From Gammaproteobacteria bacterium (GTDB taxonomy: Bacteria; Pseudomonadota; Gammaproteobacteria; Burkholderiales; Rhodocyclaceae), in NCBI GenBank assembly GCA_018824085.1, contig JAHJHI010000001.1:30875-94874 (forward strand): DNA of 64,000 bases. The letters are read 5' to 3'. The translations under genes and the position numbers were made by a program. Shown here in pieces: positions 8,210 through 17,913 of the stretch (its first letter is position 1; every line of letters begins with the position of its first letter). The notes below the pieces were generated by a model. That model ran no database searches. It was not told the origin of the DNA and was given only the letters and a program-made list of their open reading frames with translations.

Positions 8210-9136
8210 TCAGCGACCGCAATCGCCGAGCGCCATCAGGTGGGCGGCCACGGCGCCGCCCAGCGTATCGAGCCGATAGCCGCCCTCCAGCGTCGACACG
8301 ATGCGCCCCTGCGCGGACGCTTCCGCGATGTCCCGCAACTCGTGCGTGAGCCAGCGGTAGTCCGATGCGTCGAGCCGGACGTCTGCCAGCGGGTCTTCGA
8401 CATGGGCGTCGAACCCGGCCGACACCAGCAGCAGTTGCGGCCTGAACGCGCGCAGCGCCGGCAGGCCGGTGTCGCGCCAGTGGCGGCGGAACGCCTCGGC
8501 GCCGTCACCGGCGGCGAGGCGCATCGGCACATAGCCGGCGCGCTCGGGGAAATCACCCAGCGGGTAGTAGGGATGCTGGAAGCTGTCCGCCATCAACACC
8601 CGCGCGTCGCGCCGGAACATGCTTTCGGTGCCGTTGCCGCGATGCACGTCGAAATCCGCGATGGCCACGCGCTCGACACCATGGCTGGCGAGTGCATGCG
8701 CAACGCCGATCGCTGCATTGCCGTAAATGCAGAAACCCATCGCGTCGCCCGCGCGCGCATGGTGGCCGGGCGGACGGGTGGCGCAGAACGCCGCTGTTGC
8801 GCGGCCGCTCATCACCAGATCGACCGCATGCACGACGGCGCCCGCCGCACGCGATGCCGCCGCCAGCGAACCGGGCGACATGACGGTATCCGCGTCGAGG
8901 GCGTGCACGCCACTGGACGGCGCCGCGCGCTCGACCGCATCCAGATAGTCCGCATGGTGCACCCGTGCCAGCTGTTCCCGGCTCGCGCGCGGTGCGTCGA
9001 CCCGCTGCCAGGTCCGCGCCAGCCCGCCGGCCGCCAGCGCTTCGAGCACGGCTTCGAGGCGCGCGCGCGATTCGGGATGGCGGGGCCCGGGCTGGTGCTC
9101 CAGACAGTCGGCGTGGGTGACGAGCGCGCATTTCAT
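8210..9136 (-). CDS. Histone deacetylase family protein
   Basis: HPESRARL, RPPGHHA, FDVHRGNGTE, SAGFDAHVEDPLA motifs; start at ATG 9136. Confidence 0.93.
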   Translation of the reverse strand: MKCALVTHADCLEHQPGPRHPESRARLEAVLEALAAGGLARTWQRVDAPRASREQLARVHHADYLDAVERAAPSSGVHALDADTVMSPGSLAAASRAAGAVVHAVDLVMSGRATAAFCATRPPGHHARAGDAMGFCIYGNAAIGVAHALASHGVERVAIADFDVHRGNGTESMFRRDARVLMADSFQHPYYPLGDFPERAGYVPMRLAAGDGAEAFRRHWRDTGLPALRAFRPQLLLVSAGFDAHVEDPLADVRLDASDYRWLTHELRDIAEASAQGRIVSTLEGGYRLDTLGGAVAAHLMALGDCGR

Positions 9137-9271
9137 GTGCGCAGTGTAAGGGGAGCCGGTTTCTCCGCGCGCCGCCGTCTGCGCGCAGCGGGAAAGTCGC
9201 CAGCGCGGAGCGGGAGGATTTCCCGAAGGCCTTCGCATTAGCATGCGTTTTTGAACAGTCGGGACAGCAGC

Positions 9272-10624
9272 ATGAGTCTGCGCTTCAGACTCACCCTCAT
9301 CATCGGCTCGCTGATGACCTTGCTGGTCATCGTGGACAGCGTACGCAGACTCTACGACGCCCACGACGACGCGATTGCCGAGATGGATTCGGTCGCCCTG
9401 CTCGCGCACGCCCTGCTGCCCAGCGCGCTGTCGCCCCCGCCGCCCGGCATGAGCGCAGAGACGCTGCTTTCACACATTGAACTGACACGACACCTGAGCA
9501 CGCTGCGCCACCTCACCGTCGAGATCCACGCGCTTGACGGCCGTCTGGTGCAGACCTCGCGCGCCCTGCCCCAACCGGCCGCCCCGGCGGCACTCGGCTG
9601 GATGGGTGACCGCCTGCGCAGCAAGGCGCCACTGCGCAAGGACATCCTCGTGGGCGAGCGGGTCATCGGCTACTACCTGCTGGTGCCCAACGCCGACGAC
9701 GAATTGCGCGAGATATGGGCTGACTACGTGAAGCAGACGTCGATGGTGGTCGCCATCGGCCTGATTGCCTGCGCACTCGTTTTCTGGGCCGTCGGACGCG
9801 CGCTGCATCCGCTCGGCAGCGTCATGCGCGCGCTGTCGGCGATCGGCGAGGGGCGACTGGACGCGCGGCTGGACAACGTCGGGCCGGGCGACCTGCTGCC
9901 GCTGTCGAATTCCTTCAATGCGATGGCCGCGACGCTGGAAATCGCGGTCAACGAGCGCGCCCGGCTGCTGCGAAAACTGATCACGCACGAAGAGGAAATA
10001 CGGCAGTCGCTCGCGCGCGACCTGCACGACGAACTGAGCCCGTACCTGGTCGCGATCCACCCGCACGCGCGCCTGCTGGCCGACGCCTGCAACGAGCGCC
10101 CGGAACTGGTCGAGCACCGCGACGCGGCGCGCTGGATGTCGGACCAGGTCGGCCACCTGCTGCGCCTCGTGCGCAACCTGCTGGAGCACCTGCGTCCGCC
10201 GGACATCGAGGAACTGGGCCTGAAGCATGCGCTGACGGAACTCGGCACGCAGCGCAGCCGGGGGCATGACCGCGCCCAGGTCGTGTTCCACCTCGACGAC
10301 TCGCTGGAGCGACTGTCGCCGATGCATGACATCACGCTTTACCGCATCGTCCAGGAATGCCTGACCAATACCGTCAAGCACGCTCGCTGCACCCGCATCG
10401 ACATTTATCTGGATATCGACGAAGCGGCCTCGCGCGTGGTGCTGCGCGTGACCGACGACGGCGCACCACTGCCGCACGCACCGCCGGACAGCGGCTTCGG
10501 GCTGGTCGGCATGCGCGAACGCGCCCTTGCGCTGGGCGGAGACTGCCAGGCCGGTCCGCGCAATGGCGACGGCTGGGAGGTCACCGCCTGGCTGCCACTG
10601 AAAACCTCGCTACAGGAAAAATGA
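9272..10624 (+). CDS. Sensor histidine kinase, HisKA_3/NarX-type (MoxY-like sensor region, HAMP)
   Basis: RDLHDELSPYLVAIHPHAR phosphoacceptor, HAMP, HATPase GFGLVGMRERALALGG; TTG alternative start at 9251. Confidence 0.92.
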   Translation: MSLRFRLTLIIGSLMTLLVIVDSVRRLYDAHDDAIAEMDSVALLAHALLPSALSPPPPGMSAETLLSHIELTRHLSTLRHLTVEIHALDGRLVQTSRALPQPAAPAALGWMGDRLRSKAPLRKDILVGERVIGYYLLVPNADDELREIWADYVKQTSMVVAIGLIACALVFWAVGRALHPLGSVMRALSAIGEGRLDARLDNVGPGDLLPLSNSFNAMAATLEIAVNERARLLRKLITHEEEIRQSLARDLHDELSPYLVAIHPHARLLADACNERPELVEHRDAARWMSDQVGHLLRLVRNLLEHLRPPDIEELGLKHALTELGTQRSRGHDRAQVVFHLDDSLERLSPMHDITLYRIVQECLTNTVKHARCTRIDIYLDIDEAASRVVLRVTDDGAPLPHAPPDSGFGLVGMRERALALGGDCQAGPRNGDGWEVTAWLPLKTSLQEK

Positions 10625-11307
10625 TGACGCCGAACACTGCCATCCGGGTTCTACTTGTCGACGACCACGCAGTCGTCCGTGCCGGCTACCGGCGCTTCCT
10701 CGAGCACAGCCGGATCATGGAGGTCGTCGGCGAAGCAAGCACCGCCGACGAGGCTTACCAGCAGTTCCGCCTGATGAAGCCGGACGTCGTGGTGATGGAC
10801 ATTTCATTGCCCGGCGCGAGCGGCATCGAAGCGGCGCGCCGCATCCTCGCGCTCGACGGGCGGGCCCGCGTGCTCATCTTCTCGATGCACGCGCAGCCGG
10901 CCTTCGCGCGCCAGGCGCTGGAAGCGGGCGCCATCGGCTTCCTCACCAAGGACACCGAGCCCGAGGCGCTGGTGCAGGCCGTTCAGGCCGCCGCCCACGG
11001 ACGGCGCACATTGAGCCCGCGCGTGGCGGAACTGCTCGCGCTCGACAACGTGATGCCGGACGAACGCCGGCTCGACGTGCTGACGCCGCGCGAATTCGAA
11101 ATCTGCCGCTTGCTGCTGGCCGGCATGTCGGTGGACGAGATCGCCGACGCGCTCAAGCTCAGCCCGAAGACGATTTCCAACCGCATGAGCGAAATCCGCC
11201 AGAAGCTCGACGTGCGCAGCGACGTGGAACTGGTTCGCCTGGCGACCGCCGCCGGGCTGGTGCCCTGGGCGGCGCGGCCCGACGTGTCCGGCGAATCGGT
11301 CGCCTGA
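10621..11307 (+). CDS. NarL/LuxR-family response regulator
   Basis: VLLVDDHAVVRAGYRRFLE; LuxR HTH LTPREFEICRLLLAGMSVDEIADALKLSPKTISNRMSEIRQKL; overlaps kinase stop. Confidence 0.95.
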   Translation: MMTPNTAIRVLLVDDHAVVRAGYRRFLEHSRIMEVVGEASTADEAYQQFRLMKPDVVVMDISLPGASGIEAARRILALDGRARVLIFSMHAQPAFARQALEAGAIGFLTKDTEPEALVQAVQAAAHGRRTLSPRVAELLALDNVMPDERRLDVLTPREFEICRLLLAGMSVDEIADALKLSPKTISNRMSEIRQKLDVRSDVELVRLATAAGLVPWAARPDVSGESVA

Positions 11308-11314
11308 TGTCACC

Positions 11315-14300
11315 TCAGCGCGGATCGAACTGGTAGCTCAGGCTCAGCCAGATGCCGCGCCGAGCGCCCGGCGCCAGGAAATTGGCACTCAGCCAGTCGC
11401 TCGAATTGTGGTTGAAACCGTCCGGGCCAATGGCGCCGTGGATCGACGGCGAGAACGGATTCACGCCGAGACGGCCGGCGCTGAAGTATTCCTTGTCGAG
11501 CACGTTGTTGATGCGCATGCCGAACGTCCATTCCGGCGTGAGCTTGTAGCTGGTCTGGAAATTGAAGACGACGTGGCCCGGAACGGAACCCTTGTTCCCG
11601 GTCGGCTGCAGACTGACCATCTGCGTTCCGGTGATGACGCCGCTGCCGTTGTAGGTATTGACCGGCACCTGCCGCACGACACCTTCCCTGTGCTCGTTGT
11701 TTTCGTTGCCGCGTACATAGGCGGTCGAGTGCGCGATCGCCGTCACCCCGACCGTCCACCGGTCAGTCACGTCATAGCTCAGCGTGGCGTTCAGGTTGTG
11801 CAGCGGAATGCCGGGCATGCGATTGCCCGGCTTGACGCGAATGCGTCCGACCGGTTCGTCCCGGTCGTAGATGCACTGGCCGGATGCGTTGCAGTACGGC
11901 TCAAGCGTCGCACTGCTGTTGTCGTTCGACGCCATGATGAAGGTGTCCTGGAAGGTGGCGTCGGTCAGCGCGTAGTTCAGCCGCACGCGTGCCTTGCCCA
12001 GCCGGGCGGAAATGCCGGCTTCGATGCCCTGCCGCCGCGTATCGCCGATGCTGTCGAAGAAGCTGCGGTTGCCCGGATAGGTCACCAGATAGATGTCGTC
12101 CTTCAGATTGGTGCGATAGGCGCCCAGATTCCACTCGATGTTCTCGCCCCAGCTGCCGCGCATGCCGAAGTCGATCGTCTCCGCGCGGATCTGCGGCAGG
12201 TAGGGATCACCCGACAGCGTCGAGGGCAGCGAACATGAGCGGTTTTCGAGCAGGCCTTTCTCGATGTACTTGTTGCCGCCCATGCTGACCGGCGTGCGGT
12301 CGAGCGCGCAGCCCAGTTCGATGACCGACGGCGTGCGCGCGCCGCGCGCCCAGTTGCCGTAGATGTTCAGGTCCGGTCTGGCCTGCCAGGCGCCGCCGAC
12401 GGACGGATTCAGCGAACGATAGGTGAACGCTTCGGTTTCCGCGGGATTGACGACGCGCGCCAGGTCCGGCACGCGATAGCCGGTGGCCGGGCAGACGCCA
12501 TCGACGCAGATGTCGTAGAAGTTCGGATAGGCCTCGTACTGGGACAGATCGAATACCGTGAAGCCGTGACTGCGCGATGCCAGCACGTTCCTGACCCGGG
12601 TGTGGTTGAAACGCACGGCGCCGGTCAGATGCACCGTCTCGACCGGGCTCCAGGTTTCGCTGGCGTACAGGCTCTTGGTGATCGAGGTGCCGGCGAAATC
12701 GTTGTTGCGCACTTCCTCGTCGGCCGCCGCGTACTGATCCAGTATTTCGTCCGGCGCCAGGTAGGCATTGCGTTCGGCGTCGAGCAGTCCGAGCATCTGG
12801 CCGCTGCCATAGCTCGCCTTCGCGCTGTCGATCGAGGCGCCGACCATGAACTTGTGGCGATCCAGGTTCCAGTTCAGCTGCATCGATGCACCGAGCACGA
12901 GCTGTTCGATCCGCGTCCGGGTCAGCACGGCCGTCGGGACGCCTTCGACGACGCCGGGACGCGTCGTGCCGAAGCCGTCGGTGACCAGCACGCCGCCGGT
13001 GACCGGATCGCGCTGGGTCAGTTCGCCCTTCTCGGATGTGACGTCCCGCGTCTGCGAGGCGGCGCATTTGTCGCCATTGAGGGGATTGATCACCATGACG
13101 GCATGCTTCACGCCGTCCGGCGTGTAGAAGAAGTTTCCCGTCATGCCGCCCAGCACGTCGACGTCGCCCGCCGGTACACGGGGGGCGGATCCACCGACCC
13201 ATACGGCGTTGTAATACGCAGGTTCTCCGTTTGAATAGGCGGTGGTTTCGCCCGGATTCACGGTGGTGAATCCGGATGCCTGAGGGCCATAGAAGAGGTA
13301 CTGGTGGTAGTTCTTCCAGATCGTGAACTCGCTGATCGCATGCGCGGCGTAGTCGTCCGGAAGGTCGGCGTTGAACGCGCCGGCCGGCAGCAGGGACGGA
13401 TCGGCGACGCCGTTATTGACGTAATCCATCAGGAAGTCCAGGAATTCCGGATACGCCGGCGAGAACCAGTCGTTCGGGTCGAACGCGACGACGTAGTAGT
13501 CGGGCAGGCCGTACTTGTTGGTGCTGTTGTACAGGCAGGTGTACTCCTCTCCGGGATCGAGCTTGCGCCGCGCGTAGTCGCCCCTGTGCTCGGTATAGAC
13601 GTCGGCGCCCAGTGCACGGCGATCGCTGTTGCGCCGATATACCTGACCGGTGATCGTGAAGTTGTCATTGACGATGAAGCTGCCGGACAGCTGCAGTTGC
13701 AGCAGCCGGTTCTTCGTCGTGTCCGGCGAGGTGAACACGCCGTTGCGGTCCTGCGCGTACATCTGGCCGGGAATCAGGCCATTGCCGACGAGGTCGTTCC
13801 AGACATAGAGCGAGCTGAGATTCAGGTCCAGCCGGTCGCTGCGGTAACTGCCCTTGCCGAACACCTGGTTTACCTTGCTCGGCGAATTGTCGCGCCAGCC
13901 GTCCTCGACGAAGAAGTTGCCCGCACCGAACAGGCCCGCGCTGCCGTTGTTCCAGCCGCCGGACACCTGCAGCTGGTTGCGGCCGAAAGCGCCGGTGAGC
14001 AGTTCGGCGTCGACGCCCGGACTGTCGAAACCGCTCTTGGTGCGCATCGAGAATGCGCCGCCCAGCGTACCGAGGCCGAAGATGGGGTTGGAGCCCGGAA
14101 AGACGTCGAATCCCGACAGCGCGTTCATCGGAATCATGTCCCAGTTCACGACGTCACCGAACGGCTCGTTCACGCGGATGCCGTCGATGAACACCGACAG
14201 GCCCTGCGGCGTGCCGAGTTGCGGACTCGCGGTGAAGCCGCGGTAATTCACGTCCATCTGGAAGGGGTTGCCCTGATAGTCATTCACATTGACCGACTGC

Positions 14301-14881
14301 ATGGTCGAATTCAGCAGATCGGCAATGCTCACCGAGTGGGCGTTGCGAATGTCTTCCGCGGTGAGGCTCTGCACATTGCCCGGAATCTCTTCCTTCGTCA
14401 GCCCCAGCCCCGGAAGCGGCCCGATCTCGTGGAAGCGCCTGGCGCGCACCTTGATCTCTTCAAGCCGATGCGCGGACGACGTCTCGTCACCCAGCGCCGG
14501 CAACGGCTGCGGCGCGGCCCTGCGCAAGGTGTATCCGCCCGCGTCATCGACGCGTATTTCCAGCCCGCTGCCCTGCAGTGCTGCAGAGAACGCGTCGCGT
14601 ACCGAAAAATTTCCGCGCACGCCGGTGCTGCGCTTGCCGCTGACCAGCGAGGGATCAAACGTGAACATCACGCCGGCACGGCGCGCGACGCGATTGAGCG
14701 CGTCGCCGAGCGGCCCCGCCGCGATGTCGTAGTGACGCACCGGGTCATTGCGCGTCGCCTCGGCCAGTTCGAGCCTGAGCGCATCGGCCGCCGCCAGCGT
14801 GCTGCCTGCCACCAGCCCGAGCATGACTGCGCCGAGCACCTTCCTGCCGGTGCCCGCACCGGTATCTGCTGACCTCCTCAT
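11315..14881 (-). CDS. TonB-dependent receptor with N-terminal secretin/TonB (STN) domain
   Basis: Signal peptide, STN-like domain, plug SVSIADLLNSTMQSV..DVNYRGF, C-terminal LSYQFDPR. Confidence 0.95.
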   Translation of the reverse strand: MRRSADTGAGTGRKVLGAVMLGLVAGSTLAAADALRLELAEATRNDPVRHYDIAAGPLGDALNRVARRAGVMFTFDPSLVSGKRSTGVRGNFSVRDAFSAALQGSGLEIRVDDAGGYTLRRAAPQPLPALGDETSSAHRLEEIKVRARRFHEIGPLPGLGLTKEEIPGNVQSLTAEDIRNAHSVSIADLLNSTMQSVNVNDYQGNPFQMDVNYRGFTASPQLGTPQGLSVFIDGIRVNEPFGDVVNWDMIPMNALSGFDVFPGSNPIFGLGTLGGAFSMRTKSGFDSPGVDAELLTGAFGRNQLQVSGGWNNGSAGLFGAGNFFVEDGWRDNSPSKVNQVFGKGSYRSDRLDLNLSSLYVWNDLVGNGLIPGQMYAQDRNGVFTSPDTTKNRLLQLQLSGSFIVNDNFTITGQVYRRNSDRRALGADVYTEHRGDYARRKLDPGEEYTCLYNSTNKYGLPDYYVVAFDPNDWFSPAYPEFLDFLMDYVNNGVADPSLLPAGAFNADLPDDYAAHAISEFTIWKNYHQYLFYGPQASGFTTVNPGETTAYSNGEPAYYNAVWVGGSAPRVPAGDVDVLGGMTGNFFYTPDGVKHAVMVINPLNGDKCAASQTRDVTSEKGELTQRDPVTGGVLVTDGFGTTRPGVVEGVPTAVLTRTRIEQLVLGASMQLNWNLDRHKFMVGASIDSAKASYGSGQMLGLLDAERNAYLAPDEILDQYAAADEEVRNNDFAGTSITKSLYASETWSPVETVHLTGAVRFNHTRVRNVLASRSHGFTVFDLSQYEAYPNFYDICVDGVCPATGYRVPDLARVVNPAETEAFTYRSLNPSVGGAWQARPDLNIYGNWARGARTPSVIELGCALDRTPVSMGGNKYIEKGLLENRSCSLPSTLSGDPYLPQIRAETIDFGMRGSWGENIEWNLGAYRTNLKDDIYLVTYPGNRSFFDSIGDTRRQGIEAGISARLGKARVRLNYALTDATFQDTFIMASNDNSSATLEPYCNASGQCIYDRDEPVGRIRVKPGNRMPGIPLHNLNATLSYDVTDRWTVGVTAIAHSTAYVRGNENNEHREGVVRQVPVNTYNGSGVITGTQMVSLQPTGNKGSVPGHVVFNFQTSYKLTPEWTFGMRINNVLDKEYFSAGRLGVNPFSPSIHGAIGPDGFNHNSSDWLSANFLAPGARRGIWLSLSYQFDPR

Positions 14882-14960
14882 GAGCCTCGCCTTTTTGTTG
14901 TGTGGTCGCGGGCAATGACGAAGGACGGCGGCGAAAGTACAGCGCGCGCAAAAAAAAAGA

Positions 14961-15965
14961 TCAGCGTCGGTCGATGCGGACGATGTAGGGCGTGAAGCGG
15001 GTGACGCGCAGTGGCAGGTTCGCGCTCAGGGCGGCGAGCGCCCGGTCGGTGTCGTCGAGCGGAAACACGCCGGACACCGACAGTCCACGCAACGCTTCGG
15101 CATCGTAGGAGAAGGCGCCGCGACGATAGCGCTCGAGTTCGGCAAGCACTTCGGCGAGCGGGCGGTCATTGACCGCCAGCACGCCGTCGCGCCAGCCGGT
15201 GAGCGTGTCGATGTCGACCGCTTCTGCGTCAGTCACGCCGTCGCGCGTGATCAGGGTTGCTTCGCCGGCGCCAAGTGTCACGCAGGCATCGGAGGCCCGG
15301 CTGCACGCTTCGACCGTCGATTCGATCACGGCCACGGTCGTGGCGACGGCGTCATCCCGGACGATGTACTGCGTGCCGAGCGCACGCGCGGTGGCGTGCC
15401 GGCTTTCGACGACGAACGGGCGTTGCGGATCGGCCGTCACCTCGACCAGTATTTCGCCTTGCTGCAGCACGATGCGGCGCTCCGAGCCGTCATAGCGCAC
15501 GTCTATCGCCGAATCGGTGTTGAGCGTGACGCGGCTGCGGTCAGCCAGCGTGATCGTGAGCCGCTCGCCCGGCACCGTGCGGTGATCGGCCAGCAGATAG
15601 CGAGCGGTCTGTGTCTGCAGCGCCAGCCAGCCGCTTGCCGCAACGGCGCAAGCCAGCATCAGCCCGCCGGCCATACTGCGGCGGCGCCGACCGGCACCCG
15701 ACAAACCTGTATCCAGCGCGGCCTTGCCCGCCTGCGCATCGACCTGTCCGAAACGTGTCCAGATCTCGTCGATGCGCCCGTAGGCCAGCCGGTGCATCGG
15801 GTCGGCGCACAGCCAGTCCTGCAGCGCCGCGCGCACCTCGGACGGGCAATCGTCGTCCTGCGCCTTCAGGTACCAGTCCGTCGCCTGCGCAACGATTGCC
15901 GCGGACGGCGCATCGTCGCCCCGGCGACCTTCCGGCTGTGTGGACGTGAGTGTCGCGTGCCGCAT
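14961..15965 (-). CDS. FecR-family anti-sigma/sigma regulator
   Basis: Acidic N-terminal domain, TM, VPGERLTITLADRSRVTLNTDSAIDV. Confidence 0.92.
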   Translation of the reverse strand: MRHATLTSTQPEGRRGDDAPSAAIVAQATDWYLKAQDDDCPSEVRAALQDWLCADPMHRLAYGRIDEIWTRFGQVDAQAGKAALDTGLSGAGRRRRSMAGGLMLACAVAASGWLALQTQTARYLLADHRTVPGERLTITLADRSRVTLNTDSAIDVRYDGSERRIVLQQGEILVEVTADPQRPFVVESRHATARALGTQYIVRDDAVATTVAVIESTVEACSRASDACVTLGAGEATLITRDGVTDAEAVDIDTLTGWRDGVLAVNDRPLAEVLAELERYRRGAFSYDAEALRGLSVSGVFPLDDTDRALAALSANLPLRVTRFTPYIVRIDRR

Positions 15966-15968
15966 GCG

Positions 15969-16481
15969 TCAGCCGTGCAGCACGCGGTAGCACTGCATCA
16001 GCACCGCCGCCAGATACTGCTTGACCATGCTGACAGACACGCCAAGCCGGGCCGCGATATCGGCGTGCGGGACACCTTCGAGGCGATACATCAGGAAGGC
16101 CTGGCGCGGCTTCGGGGGCAGCATCTCCAGCATGGTCGCCAGCGCGGCTAGCGTTTCCAGCGCGGCCTGATGTTCTTCCGCGGACGGCGCCGCAACGTCC
16201 GGCGCGTGCAGCGCGATGGCGGCCAGATAAGACTGTTCGAGCTTGCGCCGGCGCAGGTGGTCGATCAGCAGGCGCCCGGCGGTCGTCGTCAGGAAGGCGC
16301 GCGGCTCGCGCAGTTGCGCAAGCCCGTCACTCTGCATGACGCGCACGAAGGTGTCCTGCGCCAGATCGGCGGCATCCGAGGGGCAGCGGAGCTTCTTGCG
16401 CAACCAGCCGAAGAGCCATCCGTGATGGTCGATGTACAGCTCCCTGACGAGACGCTGACGGACGGGATGTTCGATCTGCAT
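15969..16481 (-). CDS. FecI-type ECF sigma factor
   Basis: LYIDHHGWLFGWLRKKLRCPSDAADLAQDTFVRV; LPPKPRQAFLMYRLEGVPHADIAARLGVSVSMVKQYL. Confidence 0.95.
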   Translation of the reverse strand: MQIEHPVRQRLVRELYIDHHGWLFGWLRKKLRCPSDAADLAQDTFVRVMQSDGLAQLREPRAFLTTTAGRLLIDHLRRRKLEQSYLAAIALHAPDVAAPSAEEHQAALETLAALATMLEMLPPKPRQAFLMYRLEGVPHADIAARLGVSVSMVKQYLAAVLMQCYRVLHG

Positions 16482-16597
16482 GGCGGGGATCGGAGGGCGG
16501 GCGCGGCGCGTTCGGCGATGGCCCGATTCTCGAAAGCGCCTTGCCGCTTGTACAGGGAAAAGCTCCCTCGTCCATGCCGCGCAAAGGTGCCGGCGGC

Positions 16598-17371
16598 TCA
16601 GGCGCCCGCGCGCTGCCTCGCCTGTTCGAACAGGCACACGGTGGCCGCCATCGCGACGTTGAGTGATTCCGCAGCACCCGGCATCGGAATGATGACCGGG
16701 TGTGTCGCGAGCGCGCTCAGTGCCGGTGACAGGCCCGCGCCCTCATTGCCGAACAGCCACGCGACCGGGCCCCGCAGGTCCAGCGCGTAGAGCGATTCAC
16801 GCGCGTCCAGGCGGGTGGCGACGATCTTGCCGGCGTGATCCGCCAGCGCAGCCGCCACATCGCAGTGCTCGCGGATGTCGAGTCCGAAGTGCGCGCCCTG
16901 CCCCGCACGCAGCACCTTGGGGCTCCAGGCCTGCGCGCAGCCGGTGGTCAGCAGCACGTCGCGCACGCCCACCGCCCAGGCGGCGCGCAACAGCGTGCCC
17001 AGATTGCCGCTGTCCTGCACGGCGTCCAGCACCAGACAGTCGCCGCGCACCGGGGTGTCCGGCGGCGGGGGAATGTCGATCAGTCCGAGCAGGCCGGTCG
17101 GCGTGTCACTCGGACTCAGTTCGTCGAACAGCGCGTCGCCGAGCAACAGTACGTCACCCGGGCCGGTCAGCAGCGCAGCGATCTCCGGGTGATGCAGCGC
17201 GCGCTCCGCAACGATGGTCTGGCGCGGCCGCACGCCCGCTTCGAGCGCGCTGCGGTACAGGTGGATGCCGTCGATGAGCGTGGCCGACGCGTTGCGCCGC
17301 TCGCGCGACGAGGTGGCGAGGCGGCGCAGCTGCTTGAGCTGCGGGTTGTCACGCGACTGGATCTGCTTCAT
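16598..17371 (-). CDS. TrmH/SpoU-family RNA 2'-O-methyltransferase
   Basis: MKQIQSRDNPQLKQLRRL...LDAVQDSGNLGTLLRAAWAVGV...LFGNEGAGLSPAL...IPMPGAAESLNVAMAATV. Confidence 0.95.
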   Translation of the reverse strand: MKQIQSRDNPQLKQLRRLATSSRERRNASATLIDGIHLYRSALEAGVRPRQTIVAERALHHPEIAALLTGPGDVLLLGDALFDELSPSDTPTGLLGLIDIPPPPDTPVRGDCLVLDAVQDSGNLGTLLRAAWAVGVRDVLLTTGCAQAWSPKVLRAGQGAHFGLDIREHCDVAAALADHAGKIVATRLDARESLYALDLRGPVAWLFGNEGAGLSPALSALATHPVIIPMPGAAESLNVAMAATVCLFEQARQRAGA

Positions 17372-17835
17372 CCGGCCACCAGCAGGCGACCGGCGGTGGC
17401 CAGCGCAATGGTGACGAAACCCAGCAAGGTATTGAGCGCAACGAGCTTGCGGATCTGCGCGAGCGCGGCACCGCCGGCCGGCCAGTCGGCGGCGTCGACG
17501 GCGCGCAGCAGGCGCTTGTACGGTGCGAAATACACGTGCATGAAAATGAGCATCATGCCGAGGCCGACGCCGAACATCAGATGCCAGTGCACCGGGGCAT
17601 TCTTCATGCCGACCGCCAGCATCATCGCCAGGCCGGTGGCGAAGGTGGCGATGACGGCGGCCCACACCCACGGGAAGAAGCGACCGAACACACCGCGCCA
17701 GAGCCTGAGGCGTGCCGGCGGTTCGAGTTCCAGTGCGGCGACCGGACGCAGGCAGACGTAGGCGAAGAACATGCCGCCGACCCACAGCGTGATGGCTGCG
17801 ACATGGAGAAAGAGCAGGACGGGAGTGAGTGTCAT
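17368..17835 (-). CDS. CopD-family integral membrane protein
   Basis: LLFLHVAAITLWVGGMFFAYVCLRPVA and four TM segments. Confidence 0.8.
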   Translation of the reverse strand: MTLTPVLLFLHVAAITLWVGGMFFAYVCLRPVAALELEPPARLRLWRGVFGRFFPWVWAAVIATFATGLAMMLAVGMKNAPVHWHLMFGVGLGMMLIFMHVYFAPYKRLLRAVDAADWPAGGAALAQIRKLVALNTLLGFVTIALATAGRLLVAG

Positions 17836-17862
17836 GGTCGGGAGGAGGTCCGGAAATGAAGA

Positions 17863-17890
17863 AGCCCGCACATCGCGTGATGCACGGGCT
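17863..17890 (-). terminator. Rho-independent-type terminator downstream of ahpF
   Basis: Reverse strand AGCCCGTGCATCACGCGATGTGCGGGCTTCTTCATTT: 6 bp AGCCCG/CGGGCT stem plus inner CATCA/CGATG pairing, then T-rich tract. Confidence 0.6.
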
Positions 17891-17913
17891 CCGATGTTAA
17901 CGCGAGCGGCGCG

